A stretch of 64,000 nucleotides of DNA from Microthrixaceae bacterium (lineage in GTDB: Bacteria > Actinomycetota > Acidimicrobiia > Acidimicrobiales > Microtrichaceae): NCBI GenBank assembly GCA_023957995.1, contig JAMLGK010000003.1, positions 186,001-250,000 on the forward strand, written 5' to 3'. The notes beneath the pieces were generated by a model. It ran no database searches and had not been told where the DNA came from. It saw only the letters and a program-made list of their open reading frames with translations. The first letter of the stretch is position 1; every line of letters starts with the position of its first letter. Below, piece by piece: positions 8,079-15,883 of this stretch. Both the position numbers and the translations under genes were made by a program.

Positions 8079-9338
8079 GTGAATTCGGAGCAGCCACCGA
8101 GGCATTCGGTCCGAACGTCTGGCCGGGCCCCAGCGCAGTATCCCGACCGCGGCGCGGTCGAGGACTCGTTCGCCACCCACGTCAACCCCGGCAAGGTCAG
8201 CGCGTACCGGGCACTCGGTCTCGAGATCGTGATGGGCGAGCGCGAAGGAATTCGGTTCCGCGACGCGTACGACGGCCGCTGGTACGTCAACTGCCACTGC
8301 AACGGCGGTGTGTTCAACCTCGGTCACCGCAACCCCTCGGTGGTGCAGGCGGTCCGCCGGGCGCTCGAGGACCTCGACATCGGCAACCACCACCTCGTGT
8401 CGGGCTGGCGGGCGGCGCTCGCGGAGCGGCTCGCCGCAACCACCGGGGGCGCGCTGCCGGGGGTCGTGTTCGGGGTGAGCGGCGGTGAGGCGGTCGATCT
8501 GGCCATCAAGGTCGCGAGGGCACACACCGGACGCACCGACGTGGTCTCCGCCGCAGGCGGCTACCACGGCCACACCGGTCTGGCGATGGCCGCCGGTGAT
8601 CCCGAGTACCGCGACCCGTTCGGTCCCAATCTCCCCGGCTTCCGGCAGGTCCCGTTCGACGACATCGATGCGTTGGCGGCCGCCGTCGACAGCGACACGG
8701 CCGTGGTGCTCCTGGAGCCGATCCCCGCAACCCTGGGTATGCCGATTCCCGGAGCCGGCTACCTGGCGGCGGTGCGGGAGCTGTGCGACCAACGAGGAGC
8801 TCTGTTGGCCCTCGACGAGGTGCAGACGGGCCTCGGGCGCACCGGCACCATGTGGTTCCACCAGCAGGAGGACGTCACTCCCGACCTGCTGGTGACCGGC
8901 AAGGGCCTCTCCGGTGGCATCTATCCCATCACCGCCACCCTGATGACGTCGGAGCTGCACGGCCTGTTCATCGAGCACCCGTTCGTGCACATCTCTACCT
9001 ATGGCGGCGCAGAGCTGGGCTGCGTGGCTGCGTTGTCGGTGCTCGACATCGTTGAGACGCCCGGCTTCCTCGAACGGGTGCGCACGCTGGGTGATCTCTT
9101 CGATGCCGGATTGGACGGGCTCCCCGTGGAGTTGCGGCGCCGGGGACTCTTCATGGGTCTGCGTTTCGCCGAAGCCGACGGTGGCCTGACCGCCACGCGC
9201 TCCATGATCGAACACGGCGTGTTCGCGATCTTCGCCAACAACGATCCCTCGGTGCTGCAGTTCCTTCCGCCGTTGGTGATGACCGACGACGAGGCCGGCG
9301 ACCTGATCGACACCGTCGTGGCAGCCCTCGGTGCCTGA
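8079..9338 (+). CDS. Class III PLP-dependent aminotransferase
   Basis: A 419-residue fold-type I enzyme. Visible motifs are GGVFNLGHRNPSVVQAV, FGVSGGEAVDLAIKVAR (phosphate-binding), GGYHGHTGLAMA, LALDEVQTGLGRTGTMW (PLP-binding Asp) and LLVTGKGLSGGIYPITA with the Schiff-base lysine. Start GTG 8079 has a strong ribosome site (ggaggaggg) eight bases upstream. Class III enzymes act on omega-amino or ornithine-like substrates; the specificity here cannot be read. It overlaps the next gene by eight bases, so the two proteins probably function together. Confidence 0.92.
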   Translation: MNSEQPPRHSVRTSGRAPAQYPDRGAVEDSFATHVNPGKVSAYRALGLEIVMGEREGIRFRDAYDGRWYVNCHCNGGVFNLGHRNPSVVQAVRRALEDLDIGNHHLVSGWRAALAERLAATTGGALPGVVFGVSGGEAVDLAIKVARAHTGRTDVVSAAGGYHGHTGLAMAAGDPEYRDPFGPNLPGFRQVPFDDIDALAAAVDSDTAVVLLEPIPATLGMPIPGAGYLAAVRELCDQRGALLALDEVQTGLGRTGTMWFHQQEDVTPDLLVTGKGLSGGIYPITATLMTSELHGLFIEHPFVHISTYGGAELGCVAALSVLDIVETPGFLERVRTLGDLFDAGLDGLPVELRRRGLFMGLRFAEADGGLTATRSMIEHGVFAIFANNDPSVLQFLPPLVMTDDEAGDLIDTVVAALGA

Positions 9339-10260
9339 GGATCAGGAATCCGCGGAGCCGGCATCACCGCTGGCAGGTGTCGACCTGGCAGCGGTCGAGG
9401 CTGCCGTGCTGCGAGCGCTCGCTGCACCCTCTGACGCGCCGGAGGGCTTGGGTCTGCGCGTTCTCGGCTACGGGGAGATATCGCTGGTGGTCGGGTGGCC
9501 GGACTCCCGGCCCGAGGTCGCCTGCAAACGCCTTCCGGTGTTCCCGTCGGAGGCGGCAGCGCAGCGCTACAGCGAGCGCTTCTCGAACTACCTGGAGCTG
9601 TTGGCGCAACGGGGTGTGCAGCCGGTTCGGAGTGCCTTCGGCACCGTTGATGCAGGTGGTGGACGCGTCGCCGGTTACGTGGTGCAACCGGTGCTGGACT
9701 CCGGCGAGCTCGGCCCGAACGTGTTGCGCGCGGCGAAGCCCGATGCAGCTCACCCGGTGCTCACCTCGGTGGTGGAGTCGGTGTCGGGTGTGGTCGACGA
9801 CCGCACCGGCCTCGACGCCCAGCTCTCCAATTGGGCCTATGGCGACGGTGCACTCCGCTACCTCGACGTCACCACCCCGATGTGCTTCGACGAGGACGGA
9901 CGGATAGAGCTCGACATCGAGCTGTTCCTGGCGGCGTATCCGTGGGCATTGCGAGGTGTCATCGGGCGCTTCGTGGCCCCGGGGGTGATCTCCGCCTACC
10001 GGGATCCCCGACACGTGCTCATCGACCTCGCCGCGAACCTCCAGAAGGAAGGGTTGTCGGAATGGATACCGCCAGCGCTGGAGGTGATCAACGCGCAGGT
10101 GTCGCCGACGGTGACCCCGGAGGAGGTGGAGCGCTACTACCGCTCTGATGCGCGCCTCTGGGAGGCCATGCTGAAGCTGCGTCGCGCCGATCGCTGGTGG
10201 CAGCGCAGGGTTCGCAGACGCGACTACCCGTTCCTGCTCCCCGGCCACATCGACCGCTGA
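9331..10260 (+). CDS. Unknown, kinase-like protein coupled to the aminotransferase
   Basis: Function not established. The 309-residue protein has features of a degenerate protein-kinase/aminoglycoside-phosphotransferase fold: a glycine-containing LGYGEISLVVGW followed by EVACKRLPVF (a candidate nucleotide-site lysine), then later a possible catalytic-loop region DAQLSNWAYGDGALRYLDVTTPM, where LSNWA..D..LRYLDV resembles an APH 'N...YLD' arrangement. It may correspond to an actinobacterial domain-of-unknown-function family (DUF6206, from memory). Start GTG 9331 overlaps the aminotransferase stop, implying translational coupling. A phosphotransferase role is speculation. Confidence 0.6.
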   Translation: MPEDQESAEPASPLAGVDLAAVEAAVLRALAAPSDAPEGLGLRVLGYGEISLVVGWPDSRPEVACKRLPVFPSEAAAQRYSERFSNYLELLAQRGVQPVRSAFGTVDAGGGRVAGYVVQPVLDSGELGPNVLRAAKPDAAHPVLTSVVESVSGVVDDRTGLDAQLSNWAYGDGALRYLDVTTPMCFDEDGRIELDIELFLAAYPWALRGVIGRFVAPGVISAYRDPRHVLIDLAANLQKEGLSEWIPPALEVINAQVSPTVTPEEVERYYRSDARLWEAMLKLRRADRWWQRRVRRRDYPFLLPGHIDR

Positions 10261-10276
10261 ACCCGGCGTGGGCGAC

Positions 10277-11437
10277 TCAGATGAGATCGGTGGGACCGAG
10301 CTCCATGCCCAGTTCGACCCGGCCCACCATCTCGGCGCTGCGGTCCCAGTCGAACACGACGTGGCCCTTGAGCACCTCGACGTCTCTCTGGTGTCGCTGC
10401 AGCGCACTGCCCTCGCTGTAGGCACTTGCACCCGACCCCTCGGCGACGGTGGATATGGCCGATCTCGCCATCCGGACCGTCGTCGCGGCTGCCAACCTCG
10501 CGGCCGCCCTGTCGCTCACCGAAGGGCCTTCTGCGGAACCGCCGGCCTCGACCAGGTCATCGATCGATGCTTCCCACAGTGCTCTCGCGGCGCGGACTTC
10601 TGCCAGAGCGCTCGCCAGCCGGATGCGAGCTGCTGGCTGGTCGGCCTGCCGTTCCCCCAGTGTGTAGGCCAGCACCCGCTCGCGCATGCGCGAGGCGAAG
10701 CCGTCCACGACGGCCTCGGCCGCGCCGAGGGCAGGGGCCGACGCGACCAGGGCGAGTGTCGCCATCAGGGGGAGCTGGTCCAACGGGTCCTGCCCGGCAC
10801 CGCCGTCGAGCATGACCTGGCCCGCAACGGTGTAGGCGTCGGGCACCTCCACGGCTCGGGCACTCACGGCGTTCGAGCCCGTTGCGCGCATGCCCGAGGT
10901 GAACCAGACGTCCTCGACGGTGACCGAATCGACCGGTATCAGTGCGAAGCGTGTGGCGAACGGGACTCCATCGCCGGGCGGGGTGTGGTCGTCGAGCGCG
11001 TGCACGAGCACGTACTCGGCGTGGTTGACCCCGGTCGCCCACTCCCATCGTCCTTCGATCATCCATCCGGAGTCGGTGCGCCGGGCCCGTCCGGTCGGGG
11101 CCAGGGGCGCCGCGATGTGGGACCACGGACGCTGCGCCAGCACCTCTCGTTGGGTCTCCTGTGGGAAACGCGAGAGCAGCCAGTTGTGCAGCATCAGGAA
11201 CGACAGGGTCCACGCAGATCCACAACATCCGTGGGCGAGGGTCCGCGTCGCTCCTGCGAGTTCCGCCAGGGTCGATCCATCCCCTCCGAAGGCGCTCGGT
11301 GCCACGATCGCGAACAGGCCCGATGCCTCGGCGGCGTCGATGACCTCGGGACGAACCGTGCGCGTGCGGTCCGCCTCGCGGGCATGGGCGGCGAGAACCG
11401 GTACGAGTTCCCGTGCGGTGTCCTGGTGTTGCGTCAC
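10277..11437 (-). CDS. Acyl-CoA dehydrogenase / flavin-dependent monooxygenase-like protein
   Basis: A 386-residue member of the acyl-CoA dehydrogenase fold. It has an N-terminal helical region (EVIDAAEASGLFAIVAPSAFGGDG), a middle barrel (GWMIEGRWEWATGVNHAEYVLV) and a C-terminal helical bundle including QRHQRDVEVLKGHVVFDWD. The missing obvious catalytic glutamate and the ending resemble group D flavin monooxygenases such as HsaA/HpaB-type and DszC-like enzymes rather than beta-oxidation enzymes. GTG 11437 follows a ggggg ribosome site. It is convergent with the kinase-like gene. Substrate unknown. Confidence 0.8.
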   Translation of the reverse strand: MTQHQDTARELVPVLAAHAREADRTRTVRPEVIDAAEASGLFAIVAPSAFGGDGSTLAELAGATRTLAHGCCGSAWTLSFLMLHNWLLSRFPQETQREVLAQRPWSHIAAPLAPTGRARRTDSGWMIEGRWEWATGVNHAEYVLVHALDDHTPPGDGVPFATRFALIPVDSVTVEDVWFTSGMRATGSNAVSARAVEVPDAYTVAGQVMLDGGAGQDPLDQLPLMATLALVASAPALGAAEAVVDGFASRMRERVLAYTLGERQADQPAARIRLASALAEVRAARALWEASIDDLVEAGGSAEGPSVSDRAAARLAAATTVRMARSAISTVAEGSGASAYSEGSALQRHQRDVEVLKGHVVFDWDRSAEMVGRVELGMELGPTDLI

Positions 11438-11549
11438 TGCGATCCCCCTGCCGGCAGCGGTCCGCCGGTAGGGGCGCACGATAGTGGTGCGCCGATCTGG
11501 GTAGAACTACCGACTGTGCTCATCGGGAGGCCTCTTGTAGCGTCGAGCT

Positions 11550-12824
11550 GTGAAGTCGGTGCTGGGGAGTGCAGGGGGGCGGGTGCTGCTCGCGTGCGCG
11601 GTCGCGGTGATCTCGGCCCTTGCCGTTCCAACCGGTGCCCTGGCCGCGGAGCCGGAGATCGATCCGCACGCTGACGGCGGCGAGGGTCTGATCGACCTGA
11701 GCGCGGTGGCCACGCCCGAGGAGATCGAGCGGCGTCGCGCCGAGATAGCCGAGCGGGTCGCCGATGCAGGTTCAGCGGCGGAGCTGGCGCGCCTGACCGA
11801 GATCGAAGCTGCTGCGGCGATCGCCGAACTGGACACGGCGATCTCGAGCGCCCAACAGGGCCTGGCCTCGGCCGCGGCGTTGTCGGCCGCTACCGATGAC
11901 GCGCTTGCGGCGGCCGACCGGGAGGAGGCCGCGGCAACAGGCAGGGCCCGGCGTGCCGAGCGGCAGGCCCGCGACGCGGCGGTGGACCTCTTCATCAACC
12001 CTCCACAGGCCAAAGAGGTTCTCAGTGCGCTGTCGGGCACCGTGGAGCAGGAGATGGCCTCCACGGGACTGCTGATCGGCCGCGCGGATGCGCGCCTGCA
12101 GCTCTCCAGGCAGACAGACCGGGCGAGGGCCGCGGCTGCGCGTGCTGCGCGGGCTGCTGACGAGGCCAGGTCGGCCGCAGCGGCTGCAGAGCGTTCCGCG
12201 CAGGAGGCGGCAGCGGCCCTGAACAGCCAGCTGGAGCTGCGCAACATCGCGCTGCGCCAGATCCGGACCGATATCGCGGAACTCGAGGCCGAACTCGGCT
12301 CGTTGCGGCTCACCGACGATGTGCTCGCAGCCCGCCTCTACGTCGATGCGATTGCCGCTGGCGGTTCCGCGGAGCCGATCCTGCTTCCGGACGGGACCTG
12401 GATCCCGGCGGTGAACGGGCTTCCGACCAAGGCCGACATGGTGCAGATCCCGGGAACCACCCTGTGGGTCCATCACCTGATCGCACCTGAGGTGGCAGCC
12501 ATGGTCGAAGCGGCCTTCAGCGACGGAATCGTGCTCGGTGGAAGCTCCTTCCGGGACACCAACCGGCAGATCGAACTACGGCGGAGCCACTGTGGATCGT
12601 CCTTCGATGCCGTGTTCAACGCGCCGTCGTCGAGTTGTTCCCCGCCCACCGCCAGACCCGGCTTGTCGATGCACGAACGCGGTCTCGCCATCGATTTCAC
12701 CGAGGGCGGCAGAACCCTCCGCCGATCGAGCGCCGCATTCGCGTGGCTTTCCGAGCACGCAGCGGAATACGGGTTCTTCAACCTGCCATCAGAATCGTGG
12801 CACTGGTCGGTCAACGGGCACTAG
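11550..12824 (+). CDS. Secreted coiled-coil D-alanyl-D-alanine carboxypeptidase-like protein (M15)
   Basis: The 424-residue protein has a Sec signal peptide (hydrophobic 10-30, ending PTGALAAEP). A long Ala/Glu/Arg-rich coiled coil covers about residues 55-255, and a C-terminal VanY/DacB-type M15B domain starts near 320. Zinc ligands are apparent: H375 and D382 in SMHERGLAIDFT, and H418 with catalytic E415 in SESWHWSVNGH. Such proteins trim peptidoglycan stem peptides; the coiled coil suggests attachment to a division or wall complex, as in NlpC/P60 and FtsX-linked hydrolases. GTG 11550 is the start. It stands alone between unrelated genes. Confidence 0.87.
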   Translation: MKSVLGSAGGRVLLACAVAVISALAVPTGALAAEPEIDPHADGGEGLIDLSAVATPEEIERRRAEIAERVADAGSAAELARLTEIEAAAAIAELDTAISSAQQGLASAAALSAATDDALAAADREEAAATGRARRAERQARDAAVDLFINPPQAKEVLSALSGTVEQEMASTGLLIGRADARLQLSRQTDRARAAAARAARAADEARSAAAAAERSAQEAAAALNSQLELRNIALRQIRTDIAELEAELGSLRLTDDVLAARLYVDAIAAGGSAEPILLPDGTWIPAVNGLPTKADMVQIPGTTLWVHHLIAPEVAAMVEAAFSDGIVLGGSSFRDTNRQIELRRSHCGSSFDAVFNAPSSSCSPPTARPGLSMHERGLAIDFTEGGRTLRRSSAAFAWLSEHAAEYGFFNLPSESWHWSVNGH

Positions 12825-12867
12825 ACAACCAGCGGGGCCCTAGCTGCACCCCTGGAGGGATCCGTCC

Positions 12868-14037
12868 ATGGAATTCGATGTGAGGACACGAACCCTCGAC
12901 GACCTCGCACCGGTGGATGCCGTCGGGTTCCACGAGTCGGTGCTTCCGGAGCTGCTGGAGCTGCGATCGGATCTGGCGTCGAGGGCGTTCGTGGCCAGCG
13001 GACTGCGTGGCATCACCGTTGGCGTCGGCGACGCCGCATGGCACTGGAGCCTGGGTGACCGCGGCCGACTCGAGGTGACCCCCGGTGACCCCGGTGAGGG
13101 AGTGAGCGTCCGCGTCAGCCCCGAGTGGTTCTCCGACATCGTCAACGACGTGCGCAGCACGGTGGCGCTGATGATCGCCGATGAGGCCGACATGGTTCGG
13201 GGCAACATCACCCATGTGGTGTCCTGGGAGCCGGTGTTGCGCGCGTTGACCGACGGACGCGCCGCCTATGAACCCGGTCTGGTTGGCTTCACGGATCCCG
13301 ACGGGGGTGACCTCGACCTCGACCGGGTGTTCACCCTCGACGATGACCCTGCAGACGTGGCCCACTTCCTGGACCAGGCGGGCTACGCACACTTCCGGCA
13401 GGTGTTCGCCCCCGAGGAGATGCAGGACCTGAGCCTCGAGATCGATCGCTGGCGTTCCGAGATGTCACCGGAGGACGAACGTGCCTGGTACGCCGCGATC
13501 GGTGATGAACGGGTGTGTGTGCGAGTCACCAACCTCGGTCCGGAGGCGGTGCGGTTCCCCCACGAGGAGAGGCTGGCACCCATAGCTGCGATGGTCGGTG
13601 GTGAGCGTCGGTACAGGGGTTCGGACCTGTTGGTGAAGCCGGTCGGCGTCACCAGTGGAATCTCAGACCTTCCGTGGCACAAGGACTGTGCGCTCGGTGG
13701 GCACAGCTATCGCTGCCGAGGCCTGACCTGCGGCGTCTCGGTGACACCGTCCGGTGAGGACAACGGGCGCCTGGGCGTGGTGGCCGGCTCCCACCGCGTG
13801 AACATACCGCTGTTCGACCTCTCCGACGGCCTGGACCTGCCGGTGCGCTGGCTCGACACCGAGGTGGGGGATGTGACCGTTCACCTCTCGTGCGTGCTGC
13901 ACTGCGCCACACCGCCGGTTCACAGCGAACGACGGGTGACCTACAGCGACTTCCCACTGCCCGGTGACGCAGCGGTGGATCGCACGATCAGAGCCGTCCG
14001 GGACCAGGCCGGCCGGGAGACCTACTCGCCGGCCTGA
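12868..14037 (+). CDS. SCP2-like domain fused to a phytanoyl-CoA dioxygenase (PhyH) domain
   Basis: A 389-residue two-domain protein. Residues ~20-135 resemble a sterol-carrier-protein-2 fold (AAWHWSLGDRGRLEVTPG, then VSWEPVLRALTDGRAAYEP), a lipid-binding module. Residues ~160-370 are a Fe(II)/2-oxoglutarate dioxygenase of the PhyH type: H271 and D273 in LPWHKDC form the HxD pair, H345 in VLHCATPPVHSERR is the distal histidine, and a following Arg (355/356) would bind 2-oxoglutarate. ATG 12868 has a ggaggga ribosome site. The fusion suggests hydroxylation of a lipid or steroid-like substrate held by the SCP2 domain; that is inference. Confidence 0.85.
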   Translation: MEFDVRTRTLDDLAPVDAVGFHESVLPELLELRSDLASRAFVASGLRGITVGVGDAAWHWSLGDRGRLEVTPGDPGEGVSVRVSPEWFSDIVNDVRSTVALMIADEADMVRGNITHVVSWEPVLRALTDGRAAYEPGLVGFTDPDGGDLDLDRVFTLDDDPADVAHFLDQAGYAHFRQVFAPEEMQDLSLEIDRWRSEMSPEDERAWYAAIGDERVCVRVTNLGPEAVRFPHEERLAPIAAMVGGERRYRGSDLLVKPVGVTSGISDLPWHKDCALGGHSYRCRGLTCGVSVTPSGEDNGRLGVVAGSHRVNIPLFDLSDGLDLPVRWLDTEVGDVTVHLSCVLHCATPPVHSERRVTYSDFPLPGDAAVDRTIRAVRDQAGRETYSPA

Positions 14038-14083
14038 CCTACTCGCGGGCCTGACATACCCACCGGCCCGGCGAACGCGATCG

Positions 14084-14890
14084 TCAGCCGTACTGAAGGG
14101 CCACGGCCGCCTCCGGGGCGTGCACGTGGAAGGTGAGGCTCTCCTCGATGTACAGCTTCACCGTGTCGGCATCCGCGTCGGTGAAACCGATCGAGAAGTC
14201 CTGACCGCAGTAGAGCTCGAAGTCGTCGCCGCGCATCGACATGACCACCGCGCCGTGGACCGCTGGTGCGTAGACCACGGGGCCCTGCAGGATCAGGCGG
14301 AGCCGTTCGAGGATCGGATAGCCGCCGTCCTCGGTGGACTCGAGGATCCCCGCATAGCAGTCGGGGCCGAGGGCGATTCCGTAGGGACCTTCCACGCCGG
14401 CATCGCGCAGACGTGCCACTGCCATGGCGGTCCATCTGGGGTACATGCCGTAGTCGGTGTGGATCTCGATCGGATCGTGGGGCGAGGAGTCGATGATCCC
14501 GGCGATGTCGCCACCGGTGTAGCCGTGGAACACCGCTCGGTCCTCGGCCGAGGCCACGGCTCGGGCGGCGCCGACCACCGCGTCGAGGTCTGGTGACTTG
14601 TGGCCGCGGTCGATCGCATCGAGTTCGCGGCGCTCGAGGGTGAACGGTGCACGCAGCTCCACATAGGTCTGCACGAGACGCCGGGCGCTCTCGACCCCTT
14701 CAGCAGGTCCTTCCTCGATGCCCTCGACGGTGCCGAGCGTGACCGCTGCGGCTTCCCAACCATGGGGGCCGCTGAAGTCGACGAGGCGACGCGCTGCCAG
14801 GAAGTTCTCGAGCACACGCTTGGCCTCGGAATCGATCTCGGCCCAGGCGGCGTCGGTGATGGGCGCTAGATCTCTGTGCAGGTGGTTCAT
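14084..14890 (-). CDS. Encapsulin shell protein (family 1, HK97 fold)
   Basis: At 268 residues this is the usual length of T=1 encapsulin shells. The opening MNHLHRDLAPITDAAWAEID and the next stretch FLAARRLVDFSGPHGWEAAA are diagnostic for the cargo-binding N-terminal region. Later motifs include LRAPFTLERRELDAIDRG, GPYGIALGPDCYAGIL and the ending SIGFTDADADTVKLYIEESL. Sixty copies normally assemble a protein compartment. The start overlaps the stop of the upstream cargo gene by four bases (ATGA), so both are made from one transcript. Together they form an iron-storage nanocompartment. Confidence 0.97.
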   Translation of the reverse strand: MNHLHRDLAPITDAAWAEIDSEAKRVLENFLAARRLVDFSGPHGWEAAAVTLGTVEGIEEGPAEGVESARRLVQTYVELRAPFTLERRELDAIDRGHKSPDLDAVVGAARAVASAEDRAVFHGYTGGDIAGIIDSSPHDPIEIHTDYGMYPRWTAMAVARLRDAGVEGPYGIALGPDCYAGILESTEDGGYPILERLRLILQGPVVYAPAVHGAVVMSMRGDDFELYCGQDFSIGFTDADADTVKLYIEESLTFHVHAPEAAVALQYG

Positions 14891-15342
14891 GACTGGTCCC
14901 TCCCGGGCGTTTCTTTGAGGCTGCCTATCCGGAGCGAGTGTGTGTCGCGTGATCGTTGGACGTCGGGGGCGCCGACTGCCTCGGCTGAGCCCTCGGCCTC
15001 GCCGCCGGTGGGCGAGCCCGTGTCGTTGGAATCGTCTCCACCCATGGCGGCCTCCTCGACCTCGGTGATCGGTACGTCGGTGAACAGGTAGGTGCGCAGC
15101 TCGGCGTCGAAGGTCTCGTCGTGGCGTCGGAGCCACTCGATTCCCATGGCGGCGTGCTCCTTCTCCTCGTCACGGTTGTGCGCGAGTACGGCGGCCAGGC
15201 TCGCGTCGTCGGTTGCGGCGACCCGCTGGTCGTACCAGTCGACCGCTTCGAACTCCTCCATGATCGAGGTGATGATGCGGTGCCGGTCGATCACGCCTTC
15301 ATCGAGCTTCGACAGCGGCTCGTGAAATCCTTCGCTGGCCAT
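14887..15342 (-). CDS. Encapsulated ferritin-like protein (EncFtn cargo)
   Basis: A 151-residue cargo protein. It closely resembles the Rhodospirillum rubrum EncFtn: EEFEAVDWYDQRV (metal-binding Glu and the WY pair) and AHNRDEEKEHAAM with an E60xxH63 iron-ligand motif. EncFtn is a half-ferritin whose ferroxidase site forms at a dimer interface and needs the shell for iron storage. The C-terminal tail is flexible and acidic and carries a shell-docking peptide, SLRIGSLK (residues 136-143), about eight residues before the end. It is the first gene of the two-gene operon; ATG 15342. Confidence 0.97.
   Translation of the reverse strand: MASEGFHEPLSKLDEGVIDRHRIITSIMEEFEAVDWYDQRVAATDDASLAAVLAHNRDEEKEHAAMGIEWLRRHDETFDAELRTYLFTDVPITEVEEAAMGGDDSNDTGSPTGGEAEGSAEAVGAPDVQRSRDTHSLRIGSLKETPGRDQS
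14914..14937 (-). other. Encapsulin cargo-loading peptide within the EncFtn gene
   Basis: These bases encode SLRIGSLK, matching the known (G)SL.IGSLK cargo peptide that docks in the interior pocket of family 1 shells. Eight more residues (ETPGRDQS) follow it, so it is not exactly terminal. Confidence 0.85.
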
Positions 15343-15406
15343 GTGACCAATCTAGCCGTGTGCGGCGCAGGGCTGCGCCGGGGTGACAGGACCGGGCCGG
15401 CCGTTC

Positions 15407-15883
15407 TCAGCCCACCGTGCCCTTGAGCATCTCGGCGAACTTGCCCCCGTCGATGTAGCGCGTGTGTTCGATGCGCTCGGCGAACAACCAGCGGCCGTCC
15501 CGGCGCACATAGCGGTCCTGGTAGACCGCCCCTATGTCGAGGATCTCGGCTCGGCCGTCGACCCTCACCCCGTTGCGGTTGAGGACGTGGACCCGTCCGG
15601 TCGCCTCGTCCTCGCCGCTGAAGCGGATCTCGTGGGTCGACATCGAGTGCATGCACCACTCGAAGGCCGCGAAGGCCTCCGGGAACCAGGCCGCCAGCTC
15701 CGCCGGGTTGCCCATGATGCCGCCTGCGCTGGTGTAGTCCACCACGGCGTCCGGTGTGAACAGCGCCTCCCACCTGCCCCAGTCGCGGTCGTCCACGGCA
15801 TGCGCGTACGAGATCGCCAGGTCCTCGATGGCCAGGATGTCGCCCTGGCGGGCCTCGTCGGGTATCCGGCCGTCCTGGTTCAC
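15407..15883 (-). CDS. SnoaL/NTF2-like fold protein
   Basis: A 158-residue cone-shaped NTF2-like protein. The first helix region EDLAISYAHAVDDRDWGRWEALF and then TPDAVVDYTSAGG are the standard beginning of the SnoaL-like/ring-hydroxylating-beta-like family. Members are isomerases, dehydratases or ligand binders; DxxD in this first region often marks polyketide-cyclase or steroid-isomerase relatives, but the exact activity is open. Start GTG 15883 overlaps the stop of the upstream AI-2E transporter gene by GTGA, indicating cotranscription. Confidence 0.83.
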   Translation of the reverse strand: MNQDGRIPDEARQGDILAIEDLAISYAHAVDDRDWGRWEALFTPDAVVDYTSAGGIMGNPAELAAWFPEAFAAFEWCMHSMSTHEIRFSGEDEATGRVHVLNRNGVRVDGRAEILDIGAVYQDRYVRRDGRWLFAERIEHTRYIDGGKFAEMLKGTVG

